From assembly GCA_001604005.1 (NCBI GenBank), contig LVAM01000010.1, positions 209,079 to 273,078 of the forward strand: 64,000 nt of DNA, given 5' to 3'. How positions within the stretch are numbered: position 1 is the first letter of the stretch; every line of letters begins with the position of its first letter. The position numbers were made by a program, and so were the translations under genes. Under the pieces are notes generated by a model. It was not told the DNA's origin. It made no database searches and saw nothing but the letters and a program-made list of their open reading frames with translations. Source of the DNA: Clostridiales bacterium Firm_07. GTDB taxonomy: Bacteria > Bacillota > Clostridia > Oscillospirales > CAG-272. Shown in pieces: positions 19,138-26,779 of this stretch.

Positions 19138-19820
19138 TGTTTTTCTCCTTTTTCCCGACAGCGCATTTCAAAGCAAAGCGTCATCAAAGAGTCACCGATA
19201 TGCACGTTTTCCACCAGCATATCGGGCGGTAAATGATCCAATTCCTTGCCGGTAAAATTCCAAAGTCCCGTGATGCCAAGCGGGATCAATCGCTCCACGA
19301 CCGATTCGATGGCTTCTTTGGGCAGTGTCAAAACGGCAATGTCCACAGTGTGATCAAGGCAAAAGTTTTCCAGTTCCGAGAGCGGCAACACCACGCCGTC
19401 TCCCACTTTTTCACCGATCACGGCGGGGGAAATATCAAACATGCCCACGATATCGACGCCGCGTTTTTCAAACATCGGATTGCGCGCAAGCGCCTTGCCG
19501 AGGTTGCCCATACCGATCACGATGGCGTGATACCCTTCGCCGACGCCCAAAAGCTCGCTGATCTTGGCATAGAGATAGTTGACGTTATATCCGTACCCCT
19601 GCTGGCCGAACCCGCCGAAACAGTTGAGGTCTTGTCTGATCTGCGACGCCGTAACGTGCATCATTTCGGAAAGTTCACCCGAACTGATCCGCAATTTTCC
19701 GTTGCGGATCAGTTCCCGCAGATATCGGAAATAACGCGGCAACCGGCGAATGACCATAGGGCTGACGCCCGTGCTTTTCGCCGCGTCGCGTTTGGTTTTC
19801 TTTTGTACGGATTTTGCCAT
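19134..19820 (-). CDS. rex: redox-sensing transcriptional repressor Rex
   Basis: Homodimeric repressor that senses the NADH/NAD+ ratio and controls fermentation and respiration genes. 228 aa: a basic N-terminal stretch, winged helix with VIRRLPRYFRYLREL and SSGELSEMMHVTASQIRQDL, the link GGFGQQGYGYNV, a Rossmann domain with VIGMGNLGKAL near residue 95, and the C-terminal swapped helix. Start set to 19820 because AAAAGGAGC precedes it; the track start is 51 bases upstream. It is the first gene of an operon with dnaD (four-base overlap) and dnaC, an arrangement that puts a redox regulator with helicase loading. The upstream region is a cluster of DnaA-box-like sites. Confidence 0.96.
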   Translation of the reverse strand: MAKSVQKKTKRDAAKSTGVSPMVIRRLPRYFRYLRELIRNGKLRISSGELSEMMHVTASQIRQDLNCFGGFGQQGYGYNVNYLYAKISELLGVGEGYHAIVIGMGNLGKALARNPMFEKRGVDIVGMFDISPAVIGEKVGDGVVLPLSELENFCLDHTVDIAVLTLPKEAIESVVERLIPLGITGLWNFTGKELDHLPPDMLVENVHIGDSLMTLCFEMRCREKGEKQ

Positions 19821-19928
19821 ATTCCGCTCCTTTTTTGTCAAGGTGTTTTGCGCAATTTCGGAAGATTGCACAAGAAAAACTTTTTTCGTTCTCCGATAAA
19901 TTTACAAAGTAAAAATGCCGCGGAAAAG

Positions 19929-20104
19929 TTTTCCACACGGGATCATTGCATACAGTTCTCCACAGTTTCCACAAACTTTTCCACAAGAATGCCGTCAAAA
20001 TCGAGGTTTCGCGGAAATCAAACGCGAAAATCGCGCTTTTTTTGTGTATAAAATTCCGTATATTCGCGGTTTTCCACACTTTTGTGGAAAAGTGGTGTGG
20101 AAAT
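19929..20104. promoter_or_regulatory. cluster of DnaA-box-like sites
   Basis: The 366-base gap between rex and tsaD holds seven 9-mers related to the DnaA box TTATNCACA. TTTTCCACA occurs at 19929, 19977 and 20070, and inverted at 20083-20091; variants are TTCTCCACA (19956), GTTTCCACA (19965) and an inverted ATTTCCACA at 20096-20104. AT-rich DNA follows at 20101-20145. The rest of the gap shows no gene. DnaA binding is inferred from sequence only; no box is the canonical TTATCCACA. Confidence 0.6.
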
Positions 20105-20186
20105 CCGAAAATTTACAATTTACGAAAAAATTTATGCAAAGTACCGAACTCGCCCTTTTTTGCGAGTTTCCCCGAAAGGAAAGTGC

Positions 20187-21215
20187 TCACCGCGCGGCGG
20201 TCGGAAAGGGCTCGTCCTCCGCCGCGGCGTTGAGTTCGCACCCGGCGCGCTCGCCCGCAAGATAGGCAAAATAGCCCGCCGCCGCCACCATCGCGCCGTT
20301 GTCTCCGCAAAGAGACGGAGGCGGCACGATACATTTTCCCCCGCGCGCCGCAAGAAGATCGGTAAGGCGCGCGCGCAAGTGCGAATTGGCGGCGACACCG
20401 CCGGCAAGCACCAAGGTGCCGTACCCCGTGCGGTCGAGCGCCTCGGCGGTCTTCTCGGCGATGCCCGATACCACCGCCTCGGTAAAGGAAGCGGCAAGAT
20501 CGGCACGCGGGATCTCCTCGCCGCGCATTTCTTTTTGGTGCATAAAATTCAGCGCGGCGGTTTTGAGCCCACTGAAAGAAAAGTCAAGTTTTTCACCCGT
20601 AAGCGCCGGAGACGGCAAGTGGATCGCGTGCGGGTTTCCCTCTCGCGCAAGCGCGTCCATCGCCACGCCGCCGGGATAAGGCATACCCATCACGCGGGCG
20701 ATCTTGTCAAACGCCTCGCCCGCCGCGTCGTCCCGCGTCGTGCCGATCAAATGAAACGCGGTGTCGCTTGTCACGTCGAAAAGCGCGGTATGCCCGCCCG
20801 AAACGACCAGTGCGAGAAACGGGGGCGTCAGCGCGGGGTCGACGAAATATGCCGCCGCCGTGTGCGCCTTGATATGGTTGACGGGAACGAGCGGAATATT
20901 GTTTGCAAAAGCAAGCGATTTGGCAAAGTTGACGCCCACGAGCAACGCGCCGATCAGCCCCGGATATGCCGTCACCGCCACCGCGCCGATCTCGGAGAGC
21001 GGCACGGCGGCGCCGTCAAGCGCCTCGCGCGTGACGGCGCTGATCGCTTCGATATGCGCGCGGCTGGCGATCTCGGGTACCACGCCTCCGTAAAGGCGGT
21101 GGGTTTCGATCTGAGACGCCACCACATCGGAAAGGATGCGGCAAGAACGTCCTTTTGCCTCGATCACGGCGGCGGAAGTTTCGTCGCAAGAAGTTTCAAT
21201 TCCCAAAATGTACAC
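20187..21215 (-). CDS. tsaD: tRNA N6-adenosine threonylcarbamoyltransferase
   Basis: Catalytic subunit of the TsaBDE complex that puts the t6A modification on A37 of ANN-reading tRNAs. 342 aa in the ASKHA fold: phosphate motif LGIETSCDETSAAV at the start, metal histidines in VNHIKAHTAAAY near residue 110, VVSGGHTALF near 133, and LAGGVAANSHLRARL near 265. A GTG at 21215 is taken as start, since GAGGTG lies six bases before it and the protein then begins VYILGIETS as in all relatives; the ATG at 21245 would lie inside the rimI gene. Last gene of the lipoprotein-phosphatase-rimI-tsaD operon. TsaB and TsaE are not in the window. Confidence 0.96.
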   Translation of the reverse strand: MYILGIETSCDETSAAVIEAKGRSCRILSDVVASQIETHRLYGGVVPEIASRAHIEAISAVTREALDGAAVPLSEIGAVAVTAYPGLIGALLVGVNFAKSLAFANNIPLVPVNHIKAHTAAAYFVDPALTPPFLALVVSGGHTALFDVTSDTAFHLIGTTRDDAAGEAFDKIARVMGMPYPGGVAMDALAREGNPHAIHLPSPALTGEKLDFSFSGLKTAALNFMHQKEMRGEEIPRADLAASFTEAVVSGIAEKTAEALDRTGYGTLVLAGGVAANSHLRARLTDLLAARGGKCIVPPPSLCGDNGAMVAAAGYFAYLAGERAGCELNAAAEDEPFPTAAR

Positions 21216-21225
21216 GATCGTCACC

Positions 21226-21678
21226 TCACGCCGTCGGCGCCCCATTTAACTCTTTTCGCATCACCAGCGCATCCTCGCGCGGGTGGTGATAAAACCCCTT
21301 TCGGCAGCCGACAACGGCAAAACCGAATTTTTCATACAAAGCCTTTGCGGCGGCGTTGGAACGTCGCACTTCCAAAAACAGCGCCGAAAGTCCTCGCACC
21401 CGCGCTTCGCCCGAAAGCGCGGCAAGCACCGCGGCGGCAAGCCCGCGGCGGCGAAATGCCGGCAAGGTGGCGATATTCGTCACTTCTCCCTCGCCCGGCG
21501 CCGTCACGACGCCGCCGTAGGACACGACGGTGCCGTCCTCCACGGCGGCAAAGCCAAAGCCTCCCGCGCCCGTCAGCAGTTCAAGGGATCTCTCACTCCA
21601 CGGGAACTCAAAGACCGCCGCTTCCAAGGCGGCAAGCGACGGGAGCAATTCTTTTGTGATCGGTTCGATGCACATCAT
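21226..21678 (-). CDS. rimI: ribosomal protein S18-alanine N-acetyltransferase family (RimI)
   Basis: GNAT acetyltransferase of 150 aa, related to the enzyme that acetylates the S18 N-terminus. Visible features: EAAVFEFPWSERSLELL near residue 18, the central beta-strand VTNIATLPAFRRRGLAAAVL with the acetyl-CoA pyrophosphate-binding RRRGLA near 80, and the C-terminal FLEVRRSNAAAKALYEKFGF. The start at 21678 overlaps the phosphatase stop by four bases, replacing the longer track start. tsaD begins 10 bases downstream; rimI-tsaD pairing is widespread (usually with tsaB and tsaE too). The true substrate may be something other than S18. Confidence 0.88.
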   Translation of the reverse strand: MMCIEPITKELLPSLAALEAAVFEFPWSERSLELLTGAGGFGFAAVEDGTVVSYGGVVTAPGEGEVTNIATLPAFRRRGLAAAVLAALSGEARVRGLSALFLEVRRSNAAAKALYEKFGFAVVGCRKGFYHHPREDALVMRKELNGAPTA

Positions 21679-22172
21679 AGGATAAACAATGCGGGATAAA
21701 GGAGCGTCAGCCCCGCCCGTATCTCGGCAAGGCACGCCTCGTACCGCGCAAGATCCCCGCCGAAGGGATCGGAGATAGAAGACGGAAAAGCGTGTATTTT
21801 GGCGGCAAACTCGGGAAAACGGAAAACAAGCTCCATCGTATGCGCCGCCGAAATGCCGAAAATCTCATCGGCGTTTTCCATATCTTCGCGCGTCACCGTG
21901 TGCGCACGGTGGTCGCGGTAGGGGTTTTTCGCCGTATGCTCCACACCCGCGCGCGCAAGCGCCTCGGCGGCGTTCGGTGAGATCGGCTCGTCGTTGGCAA
22001 AAAGTCCCGCCGAGTAAACGTTGAGCGCCTCGCCTTTCTTGTTTGCGGCGTCAAGAAGAAGCGCCGCCGCCATCGGAGAACGACAGGTGTTGCCCGTACA
22101 AACGAACAAGACCGTGCGTATTTCTTTTTCGGTTTCCTCGTTTTTTTGAAGTTTCGGTTGGATGCAGGTCAT
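21675..22172 (-). CDS. low-molecular-weight protein arginine/tyrosine phosphatase
   Basis: 165 aa cysteine phosphatase of the LMW-PTP family, which includes Bacillus YwlE (arginine phosphatase) and tyrosine phosphatases. The catalytic P-loop VCTGNTCRSPMA (CX5R) lies near residue 25, and the general-acid DP pair is in SISDPFGGD near 133. A short N-terminal extension of about 17 residues precedes the P-loop strand. The threonine next to the catalytic cysteine (CTGNTCR) resembles YwlE and favours phosphoarginine, which is inference. It overlaps both neighbours by four bases (ATGA), second gene of a four-gene operon. Confidence 0.88.
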   Translation of the reverse strand: MTCIQPKLQKNEETEKEIRTVLFVCTGNTCRSPMAAALLLDAANKKGEALNVYSAGLFANDEPISPNAAEALARAGVEHTAKNPYRDHRAHTVTREDMENADEIFGISAAHTMELVFRFPEFAAKIHAFPSSISDPFGGDLARYEACLAEIRAGLTLLYPALFIL

Positions 22173-22795
22173 GTCATTGCCTCCGCAGTCACAAATGTGT
22201 TCGCCAGTTCCGGCGAGAGACGCACCACCCTGCCGCTTTCGCGATCAAAGCAATAGGCGTCGCCGCCCTCGTAGCGGTAAAAAGACACGCAGTAGTACAG
22301 CATCGGATATTCCGCCGTCACGCACTGCAACGTGCGCACGACTGCCGCCTTTTCGGGCGGAAGTTCCGCCGTTTCCCCAGCGCCGAACCAGACCGCGCGC
22401 CACGCCGCGATGCTCTCGACGTCCTCCACGCGGGAAAACTCGACCGCGATCGCGTCCCGCACACAGACAAGGATCGCCGTGATCGCGGCGTTCTCAATGT
22501 CGGGCTGTCCTTCTCCGCTGTAATAGAGGTGCAGATATTGATCGGTCAGCCAAAGCGCGGGATCGGCGTTTGCCACCGTGTAAAACTCCAACGACAGCGC
22601 GCCTTTTTCACTCTCGGCAAATTTTTCACCTTTGCTTGCCGCCGTAAAGGCGGTCGACAAAACGGCGTAATGCACACCGCTTTTTCGGTCGGTATATCCG
22701 AATCCGTCTGCGTCGGCGCGCATCGTATGCGGCTTTGCGCAGGAAAAGAGAAGAAGCGGCAAGAGGCAAAAAAGCAAAACAAAAACGCGGCGCAT
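22169..22795 (-). CDS. putative lipoprotein of unknown function
   Basis: 208 aa. Signal peptide MRRVFVLLFCLLPLLLFSC with a lipobox (LFSC), so the mature chain should be anchored to the membrane face. The mature part has mixed alpha/beta character (GFGYTDRKSGVHYAVLSTAF, YLHLYYSGEG, REPLY-like edges) and no motif I know. The MRRV start at 22795 is preferred because AAAGGAG is spaced correctly for it, not for the upstream ATGs. It opens the operon whose later genes are the phosphatase, rimI and tsaD, each overlapping by four bases; the promoter lies 36 bases upstream. Why a lipoprotein leads this operon is not apparent. Confidence 0.75.
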   Translation of the reverse strand: MRRVFVLLFCLLPLLLFSCAKPHTMRADADGFGYTDRKSGVHYAVLSTAFTAASKGEKFAESEKGALSLEFYTVANADPALWLTDQYLHLYYSGEGQPDIENAAITAILVCVRDAIAVEFSRVEDVESIAAWRAVWFGAGETAELPPEKAAVVRTLQCVTAEYPMLYYCVSFYRYEGGDAYCFDRESGRVVRLSPELANTFVTAEAMT

Positions 22796-22830
22796 ATGCA
22801 TTCTCCTTTCCATATCGTATAGATAAATTT

Positions 22831-22859
22831 AGTATAACATAATCAAAAAGCAAAATCAA
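22831..22859 (-). promoter_or_regulatory. promoter of lipoprotein-tsaD operon
   Basis: On the minus strand TTGATT, 17 bases, TATACT. Confidence 0.75.
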
Positions 22860-22876
22860 GAGCGCGGCAAGATTTT

Positions 22877-22906
22877 CAAAAAAGAGCCGCATTGCGGCTC
22901 TTTTTG
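22877..22906 (-). terminator. terminator after the HD gene
   Basis: AAAAAGAGCCGC/GCGGCTCTTTTT hairpin just beyond the stop codon of the minus-strand HD gene. Confidence 0.85.
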
Positions 22907-22914
22907 GCGGTATT

Positions 22915-23370
22915 TCAGCGATACTTTTTCAGCGTTTCCGCGCTCGCCACGATCTTGTCGGCAACCGATACCAGCCACGCCTCACGGTTGGCGGGCAACG
23001 TCCAGAACGTCAGCGGAAACATATGCGTATAAATGATGCGCCGCTCCGCCGCCGTCAGCGGGAAATCCGCGTCCGCGTTGGCAAGCGCGAAACGGTGGTG
23101 TTTGAACCCGTGCCAGCGAAAACCTTTGGCGGGATCGTGCCAGTCGTAGAGATAATAGTCGTGGAGCAGCGCGCCGCGCACCAGTGCGCGGCGGTCGCAC
23201 GAAATACCCCAAGCGATCGCCATACGGTACGCGGCGTACGCCACGCGGATCGAGTGTTGATAGACCGTGATGTCGGTATGCGCGTAGCACGCCTTCATTT
23301 GTGCGTATCGCGCGCTGTTGATCACCTCGCGCGCGATACGGCAAAAGGCTTCCCGTTCGGTCTTTGTCAT
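22915..23370 (-). CDS. HD-domain phosphohydrolase
   Basis: 151 aa protein of the HD superfamily. Metal ligands: first His in YQHSIRVAYAAYRMA near residue 40, the HD pair in GALLHDYYLYDWHD near 72, further His in HGFKHHRFALANA, and a late Asp in LVSVADKIVASAE. The family hydrolyses phosphate monoesters or nucleotides; the substrate is not predictable. A four-base overlap with the upstream membrane-protein gene fixes the start at 23370 and couples the two. Together with PpiC upstream they look like one minus-strand operon. Near-identical short HD proteins are common in gut Clostridia. Confidence 0.82.
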   Translation of the reverse strand: MTKTEREAFCRIAREVINSARYAQMKACYAHTDITVYQHSIRVAYAAYRMAIAWGISCDRRALVRGALLHDYYLYDWHDPAKGFRWHGFKHHRFALANADADFPLTAAERRIIYTHMFPLTFWTLPANREAWLVSVADKIVASAETLKKYR

Positions 23371-24092
23371 TCGTTTTTCCCCCACTTGCGGCGGATCTCC
23401 TCGCGGTATTCCGCCTTGTCCGCCATATATCGTTCCAAAATGCGCGTCAGTGTCAAGCGGCGCGGTTTCCCCTCTCCCGAAACACCCGCGAAATACTCCC
23501 GCGCGTTTCGTTTGAGCTGATCAAACTGTACGGCAACGCGCATTTCGGTGGCATACGTCTTGATGCGTTGCAGCAAATGGAGCGAATGCGCAAGATCGAC
23601 AAAGAAGACGCCGAGAAAGAGCCCGATCGCAAAGATCGCCGCCGGCGTGACCGACACAAAGCGCGCCAGCGCACGCGCGTGCGGATACAAAAAGAAATAA
23701 TACAGCGCCGAGATCCCGCCCCAGATCAGCGAAAATTTGGGGCATATGATGCCGAGGATATTGCCCCACTCACGCGAATAATCCCACAACCGCACGTGGT
23801 AAACGCGCAATGAGATATACCCGCCTAGGAACTCGATCGCCGTCATCACAAGGGCAGCAAACAACAGCAAAACGGCGACGCGCACCCAATTGTCGGGCAA
23901 AAAGCGCAGCCGCAGACTGCACAAAACATATAAAATCAGACCTCCGACGCCGTAGATCGGCAGAAAACAGCCGACAAGAAAGCCGGGTTTCACGATCTTG
24001 CCGTGCCGCACGGCGCGGTAGAAAAATTCCAGCACCCACCCCGCGCTTCCGCACAGGCAAAAGAGAAAGAGATATTCAAAAAGCGTTTGCAC
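23367..24092 (-). CDS. CmpB-type putative ABC transporter permease
   Basis: 241 aa polytopic membrane protein. The opening FLFCLCGSAGWVLEFFYRAVRHGKIVKPGFLVGCFLP region and the later conserved WDYSREWGNILG pattern are those of the family labelled ABC-transporter type IV / CmpB (old DUF1113). About five membrane segments occupy residues 1-165 and a charged cytoplasmic tail follows. Despite the label no ATPase partner is nearby, and the function of the family is not established. It starts 14 bases after the PpiC stop and overlaps the HD gene by four bases, so it sits in the middle of a three-gene operon. Confidence 0.8.
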   Translation of the reverse strand: MQTLFEYLFLFCLCGSAGWVLEFFYRAVRHGKIVKPGFLVGCFLPIYGVGGLILYVLCSLRLRFLPDNWVRVAVLLLFAALVMTAIEFLGGYISLRVYHVRLWDYSREWGNILGIICPKFSLIWGGISALYYFFLYPHARALARFVSVTPAAIFAIGLFLGVFFVDLAHSLHLLQRIKTYATEMRVAVQFDQLKRNAREYFAGVSGEGKPRRLTLTRILERYMADKAEYREEIRRKWGKNE

Positions 24093-24106
24093 TCCGCCGC
24101 CTCCGA

Positions 24107-25279
24107 TCAGGATTTCTTTCCTTTTTTACGGGGTTTCGCCGCCGTTTTTCCGTGATAAAACCGAAACAGTACAACAAACAGCGCCACCGCGCAAACGCCC
24201 GCCGCCGCGCCGATGATATACGGCACTGCCTCGCCGCCGCCCGCATGGATCGCGGGCAGGGCAAGGGGATCGAGCGAAGCGCCGAATTTGGTTTTTTGGA
24301 GGTGCATTTCGGCAAGCTTTGCCTCAACTTTTTCGTTTAACGTCACGAAATACGACTTGTTTTTCAGCACCTCGAAATTCTCTTCGATATACGCCGCCTC
24401 CTTGGGAAGACGCATCAGCACAAAATATCCCCGCTCGGTTTCGACCACGTCGCTCACGTCGTATTCGGCAAGCGCAAACGCCGCCGTTTCGTACGCGGCG
24501 TCCATCTCTCCGTACGTAAAGTAATATCCGTTGCCGAGCGTATCGGCATAGTCGTTGTTATATTTTCCGCCGATCGCGCGGCGCATTTCGGCAAGTCTCG
24601 CCGCCTCGTCGCCCGCGCCGCGAACGCTTTGCACGATCTCTTCGGCGTGCGCGCGATTCTCCGCCTCGGAATAAAGCCGATTGTTTTTCTCCACGAAAAC
24701 GTGGATCGTGCGCGCAAATCGGTCGCTCTCGATCAGCGCGCGCGCCGATGTGTCGGAGGTGTCAAGCTCCCCGCGTATGAGCATCTCTTTGACGATGGCG
24801 GAAGACAGATAGTTTTCAACGCCGATATATCTCCGCACGTAATGATCGGTCAGATACGCGGCGTCAAGCGAAGCGATATAGGCCTTCCGGTCGCCGCCGA
24901 ACTCGCTTTCCAAAAGATCGAGCCAATGGGCGTCGACTTGTTTGCCGAGATCGCCCTTTTCCGTGTCCAGATCATAGTCGTATCCAAGCGCGATCAACGC
25001 CTCGTTTTTGGTGACAAGATTGGCGTCGGCAAACGATGCAAGTTCCGCGCGCAGCGTCTTAGCGTCACGCACGCCGTCCGATTCCAATTCTCCCCGCTTC
25101 GTCATCACCAAATAATAATAATTCTCATAAGGGATCTTCAAATCTCCCGCCTTCGCCACCGTGCGCTCCGCGCGCGCGTTGGCACGCACCCGACGTGTTT
25201 CCCCGCAGGAAACAAGCGCGCCCCCCGCAAGGAGCAAACACAAAAGCAGCGCCATCACACGTACGAAACGTCGTTTCAT
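24107..25279 (-). CDS. PpiC/PrsA-like foldase lipoprotein with C-terminal membrane anchor
   Basis: 390 aa extracytoplasmic peptidyl-prolyl isomerase or chaperone. Signal peptide with lipobox LVSC near residue 25; a SurA/PrsA-type helical region with NYYYLVMTKRGELE; then a parvulin-like domain (about 200-320) with GNGYYFTYGEMDAAYE and the ETERGYFVLMRL strand typical of PpiC. Unusually, a hydrophobic helix (VPYIIGAAAGVCAVALFVV) and a basic tail close the protein, giving a second membrane anchor. The start was set at 25279: the track version to 25615 runs antisense to hprK, and GAAAGGAGC precedes this ATG. First gene of an operon with the CmpB-like and HD proteins. It may help exported proteins fold at the membrane surface. 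Confidence 0.85.
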   Translation of the reverse strand: MKRRFVRVMALLLCLLLAGGALVSCGETRRVRANARAERTVAKAGDLKIPYENYYYLVMTKRGELESDGVRDAKTLRAELASFADANLVTKNEALIALGYDYDLDTEKGDLGKQVDAHWLDLLESEFGGDRKAYIASLDAAYLTDHYVRRYIGVENYLSSAIVKEMLIRGELDTSDTSARALIESDRFARTIHVFVEKNNRLYSEAENRAHAEEIVQSVRGAGDEAARLAEMRRAIGGKYNNDYADTLGNGYYFTYGEMDAAYETAAFALAEYDVSDVVETERGYFVLMRLPKEAAYIEENFEVLKNKSYFVTLNEKVEAKLAEMHLQKTKFGASLDPLALPAIHAGGGEAVPYIIGAAAGVCAVALFVVLFRFYHGKTAAKPRKKGKKS

Positions 25280-25378
25280 TTTTCGAGCGCTCCTTTCTTT
25301 TTCTGTAATGTTTTTATTATACTCTGTATTTATGAAGAATTTATGAATAACAAACATCGTCGAAAATCGAAAAAACTC

Positions 25379-25407
25379 TTTCAAAAAACCGCGTTTTGTG
25401 TTATACT
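25379..25407 (+). promoter_or_regulatory. extended -10 promoter of hprK
   Basis: TGTTATACT extended -10 at 25399-25407, with a poor -35 (TTTCAA) 17 bases upstream. Confidence 0.6.
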
Positions 25408-25439
25408 GAATGCAAGAGATTTTTTGAAAGGAGCGCGCT

Positions 25440-26372
25440 ATGATCGAAAAATATACGATCCCGCTTTCCTCCCTTATTTCCGAGTTCGCGCTTGAACCGC
25501 TGTATCTGCCCGACGCACCGGAGAACATTCTGATCTCCAACACCGAGATCAACCGCCCCGGCCTTGCGCTGGCGGGTTTTTTCGATATGTTCAACGCCAC
25601 CCGCGTGCAGATCATCGGACAGGCGGAATATCGCTATCTTGAAAAATGTGAAGAAACGGTGCGAAACGCGCACATCGACAACTTTTTCGGATACCGTCCC
25701 GCCGCCATCGTGCTGACCACGTCGCTTGCGCCTTTCCCGCGCATGTTTGAGGCGGCAAAAGAAAACGGCGTACCGCTGCTCTCCACGAAAGAGCGCACCA
25801 GCGCCTTTATGGCGGGGCTTATCGCCTACCTCAACGTACAGCTTGCCCCCCGCATCACGCGGCACGGCGTTCTTGTCGAAGTTTACGGCGAAGGACTTTT
25901 GCTCCTCGGCGACTCCGGCGTCGGCAAAAGCGAAACCGCCATTGAACTTGTCAAACGCGGTCACCGTATGATCGCGGACGACGCGGTGGAGATCAAGCGC
26001 GTTTCCGCCAAAACGCTTGTCGGCGCGGCGCCCGCCATCATTCGGCACTATGTGGAGCTGCGCGGCATCGGCATCGTCGACGTGCGCCGCCTTTTCGGTA
26101 TGGGTGCCGTGAAAGAATCCGAGCGCATCGACCTTGTCATCAATCTCGAACCCTGGGTGCAGGGAAAAATGTACGACCGTTTGGGGCTTGACAGCCAAAC
26201 GATGAATATTCTCGACGTCAACGTTCCCGCCATCACCATTCCCGTCAAACCCGGGCGCAACCTCGCCATCATTTTGGAGATCGCGGCGATGAACAACCGA
26301 CAAAAGAAAATGGGCTATAACACCGCCGAGGAGTTCAACCGCAAACTGAAAGGACAAATGGGACTGGAATGA
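25440..26372 (+). CDS. hprK: HPr kinase/phosphorylase
   Basis: Bifunctional enzyme that phosphorylates and dephosphorylates Ser46 of HPr, the core sensor of carbon catabolite control in Firmicutes. 310 aa, hexameric in known members. The N-terminal domain leads to RHGVLVEVYGEGLLLLGDSGVGKSE, with the P-loop near residue 160; then DDAVEIKR, the family region RGIGIVDVRRLFG near 205, and the loop with NVPAITIPVKPGRNLA near 265. AAAGGAGCG precedes the ATG. It heads a four-gene unit with a small membrane protein, an MBL hydrolase and rlmH, joined by a four-base overlap and short gaps. Its paralogue-like kinase at 50887 is unrelated in role. Confidence 0.97.
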   Translation: MIEKYTIPLSSLISEFALEPLYLPDAPENILISNTEINRPGLALAGFFDMFNATRVQIIGQAEYRYLEKCEETVRNAHIDNFFGYRPAAIVLTTSLAPFPRMFEAAKENGVPLLSTKERTSAFMAGLIAYLNVQLAPRITRHGVLVEVYGEGLLLLGDSGVGKSETAIELVKRGHRMIADDAVEIKRVSAKTLVGAAPAIIRHYVELRGIGIVDVRRLFGMGAVKESERIDLVINLEPWVQGKMYDRLGLDSQTMNILDVNVPAITIPVKPGRNLAIILEIAAMNNRQKKMGYNTAEEFNRKLKGQMGLE

Positions 26373-26773
26373 AAAACGAAACTCCCGCCCCCGCGCGCGC
26401 CAAAGCCTTGCGCGCCTTGCGGCTTTTTCTCTACACCGTGCTGGCGTTTGCCCTGTATCGCGTTTTGCTCTCTTACGCGGAAAAAAGCGACGACACTTGG
26501 CCCTCTTTTCTCGTTTTCATCGCATATATGGCGCTGTTGCTCGTCTTTTCGCTTGCCTATCTCATTTACAACCGTTTTTTCTACCGACAAGGGGTGGAAA
26601 AAGAGGATCTGCCCGCCGAGTGGGACGAAGAAAAGAAAGACGCTTTTCTTGCGGACGCCGAGAAAAGAAAACGCGCTTCGCGTTGGATGCTGATGCTGAT
26701 CTTTCCTTTGCTTTTCACCTTTTTGCTTGACGCACTGGATATCTTTATCATAGACGCTTTCCTGCGCCGTTGA
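26369..26773 (+). CDS. small integral membrane protein
   Basis: 134 aa, unrecognised. Three hydrophobic segments: about residues 19-37, 46-67 and 106-127, with a charged cytoplasmic-type stretch (EKEDLPAEWDEEKKDAFLADAEKRK) between the second and third. The four-base overlap with hprK and the seven-base gap to the MBL gene show cotranscription. Proteins of this shape with an HPr kinase neighbour recur in gut Clostridia, but no role is known to me. Membership of the operon is the only functional hint. Confidence 0.7.
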   Translation: MKNETPAPARAKALRALRLFLYTVLAFALYRVLLSYAEKSDDTWPSFLVFIAYMALLLVFSLAYLIYNRFFYRQGVEKEDLPAEWDEEKKDAFLADAEKRKRASRWMLMLIFPLLFTFLLDALDIFIIDAFLRR

Positions 26774-26779
26774 GAACGT

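Noticed and set aside
25107-25279. Clean promoter for the PpiC operon
   Set aside because: A TATAAT is present upstream on the minus strand near 25317 but no acceptable -35 at the right distance, so it was not listed.
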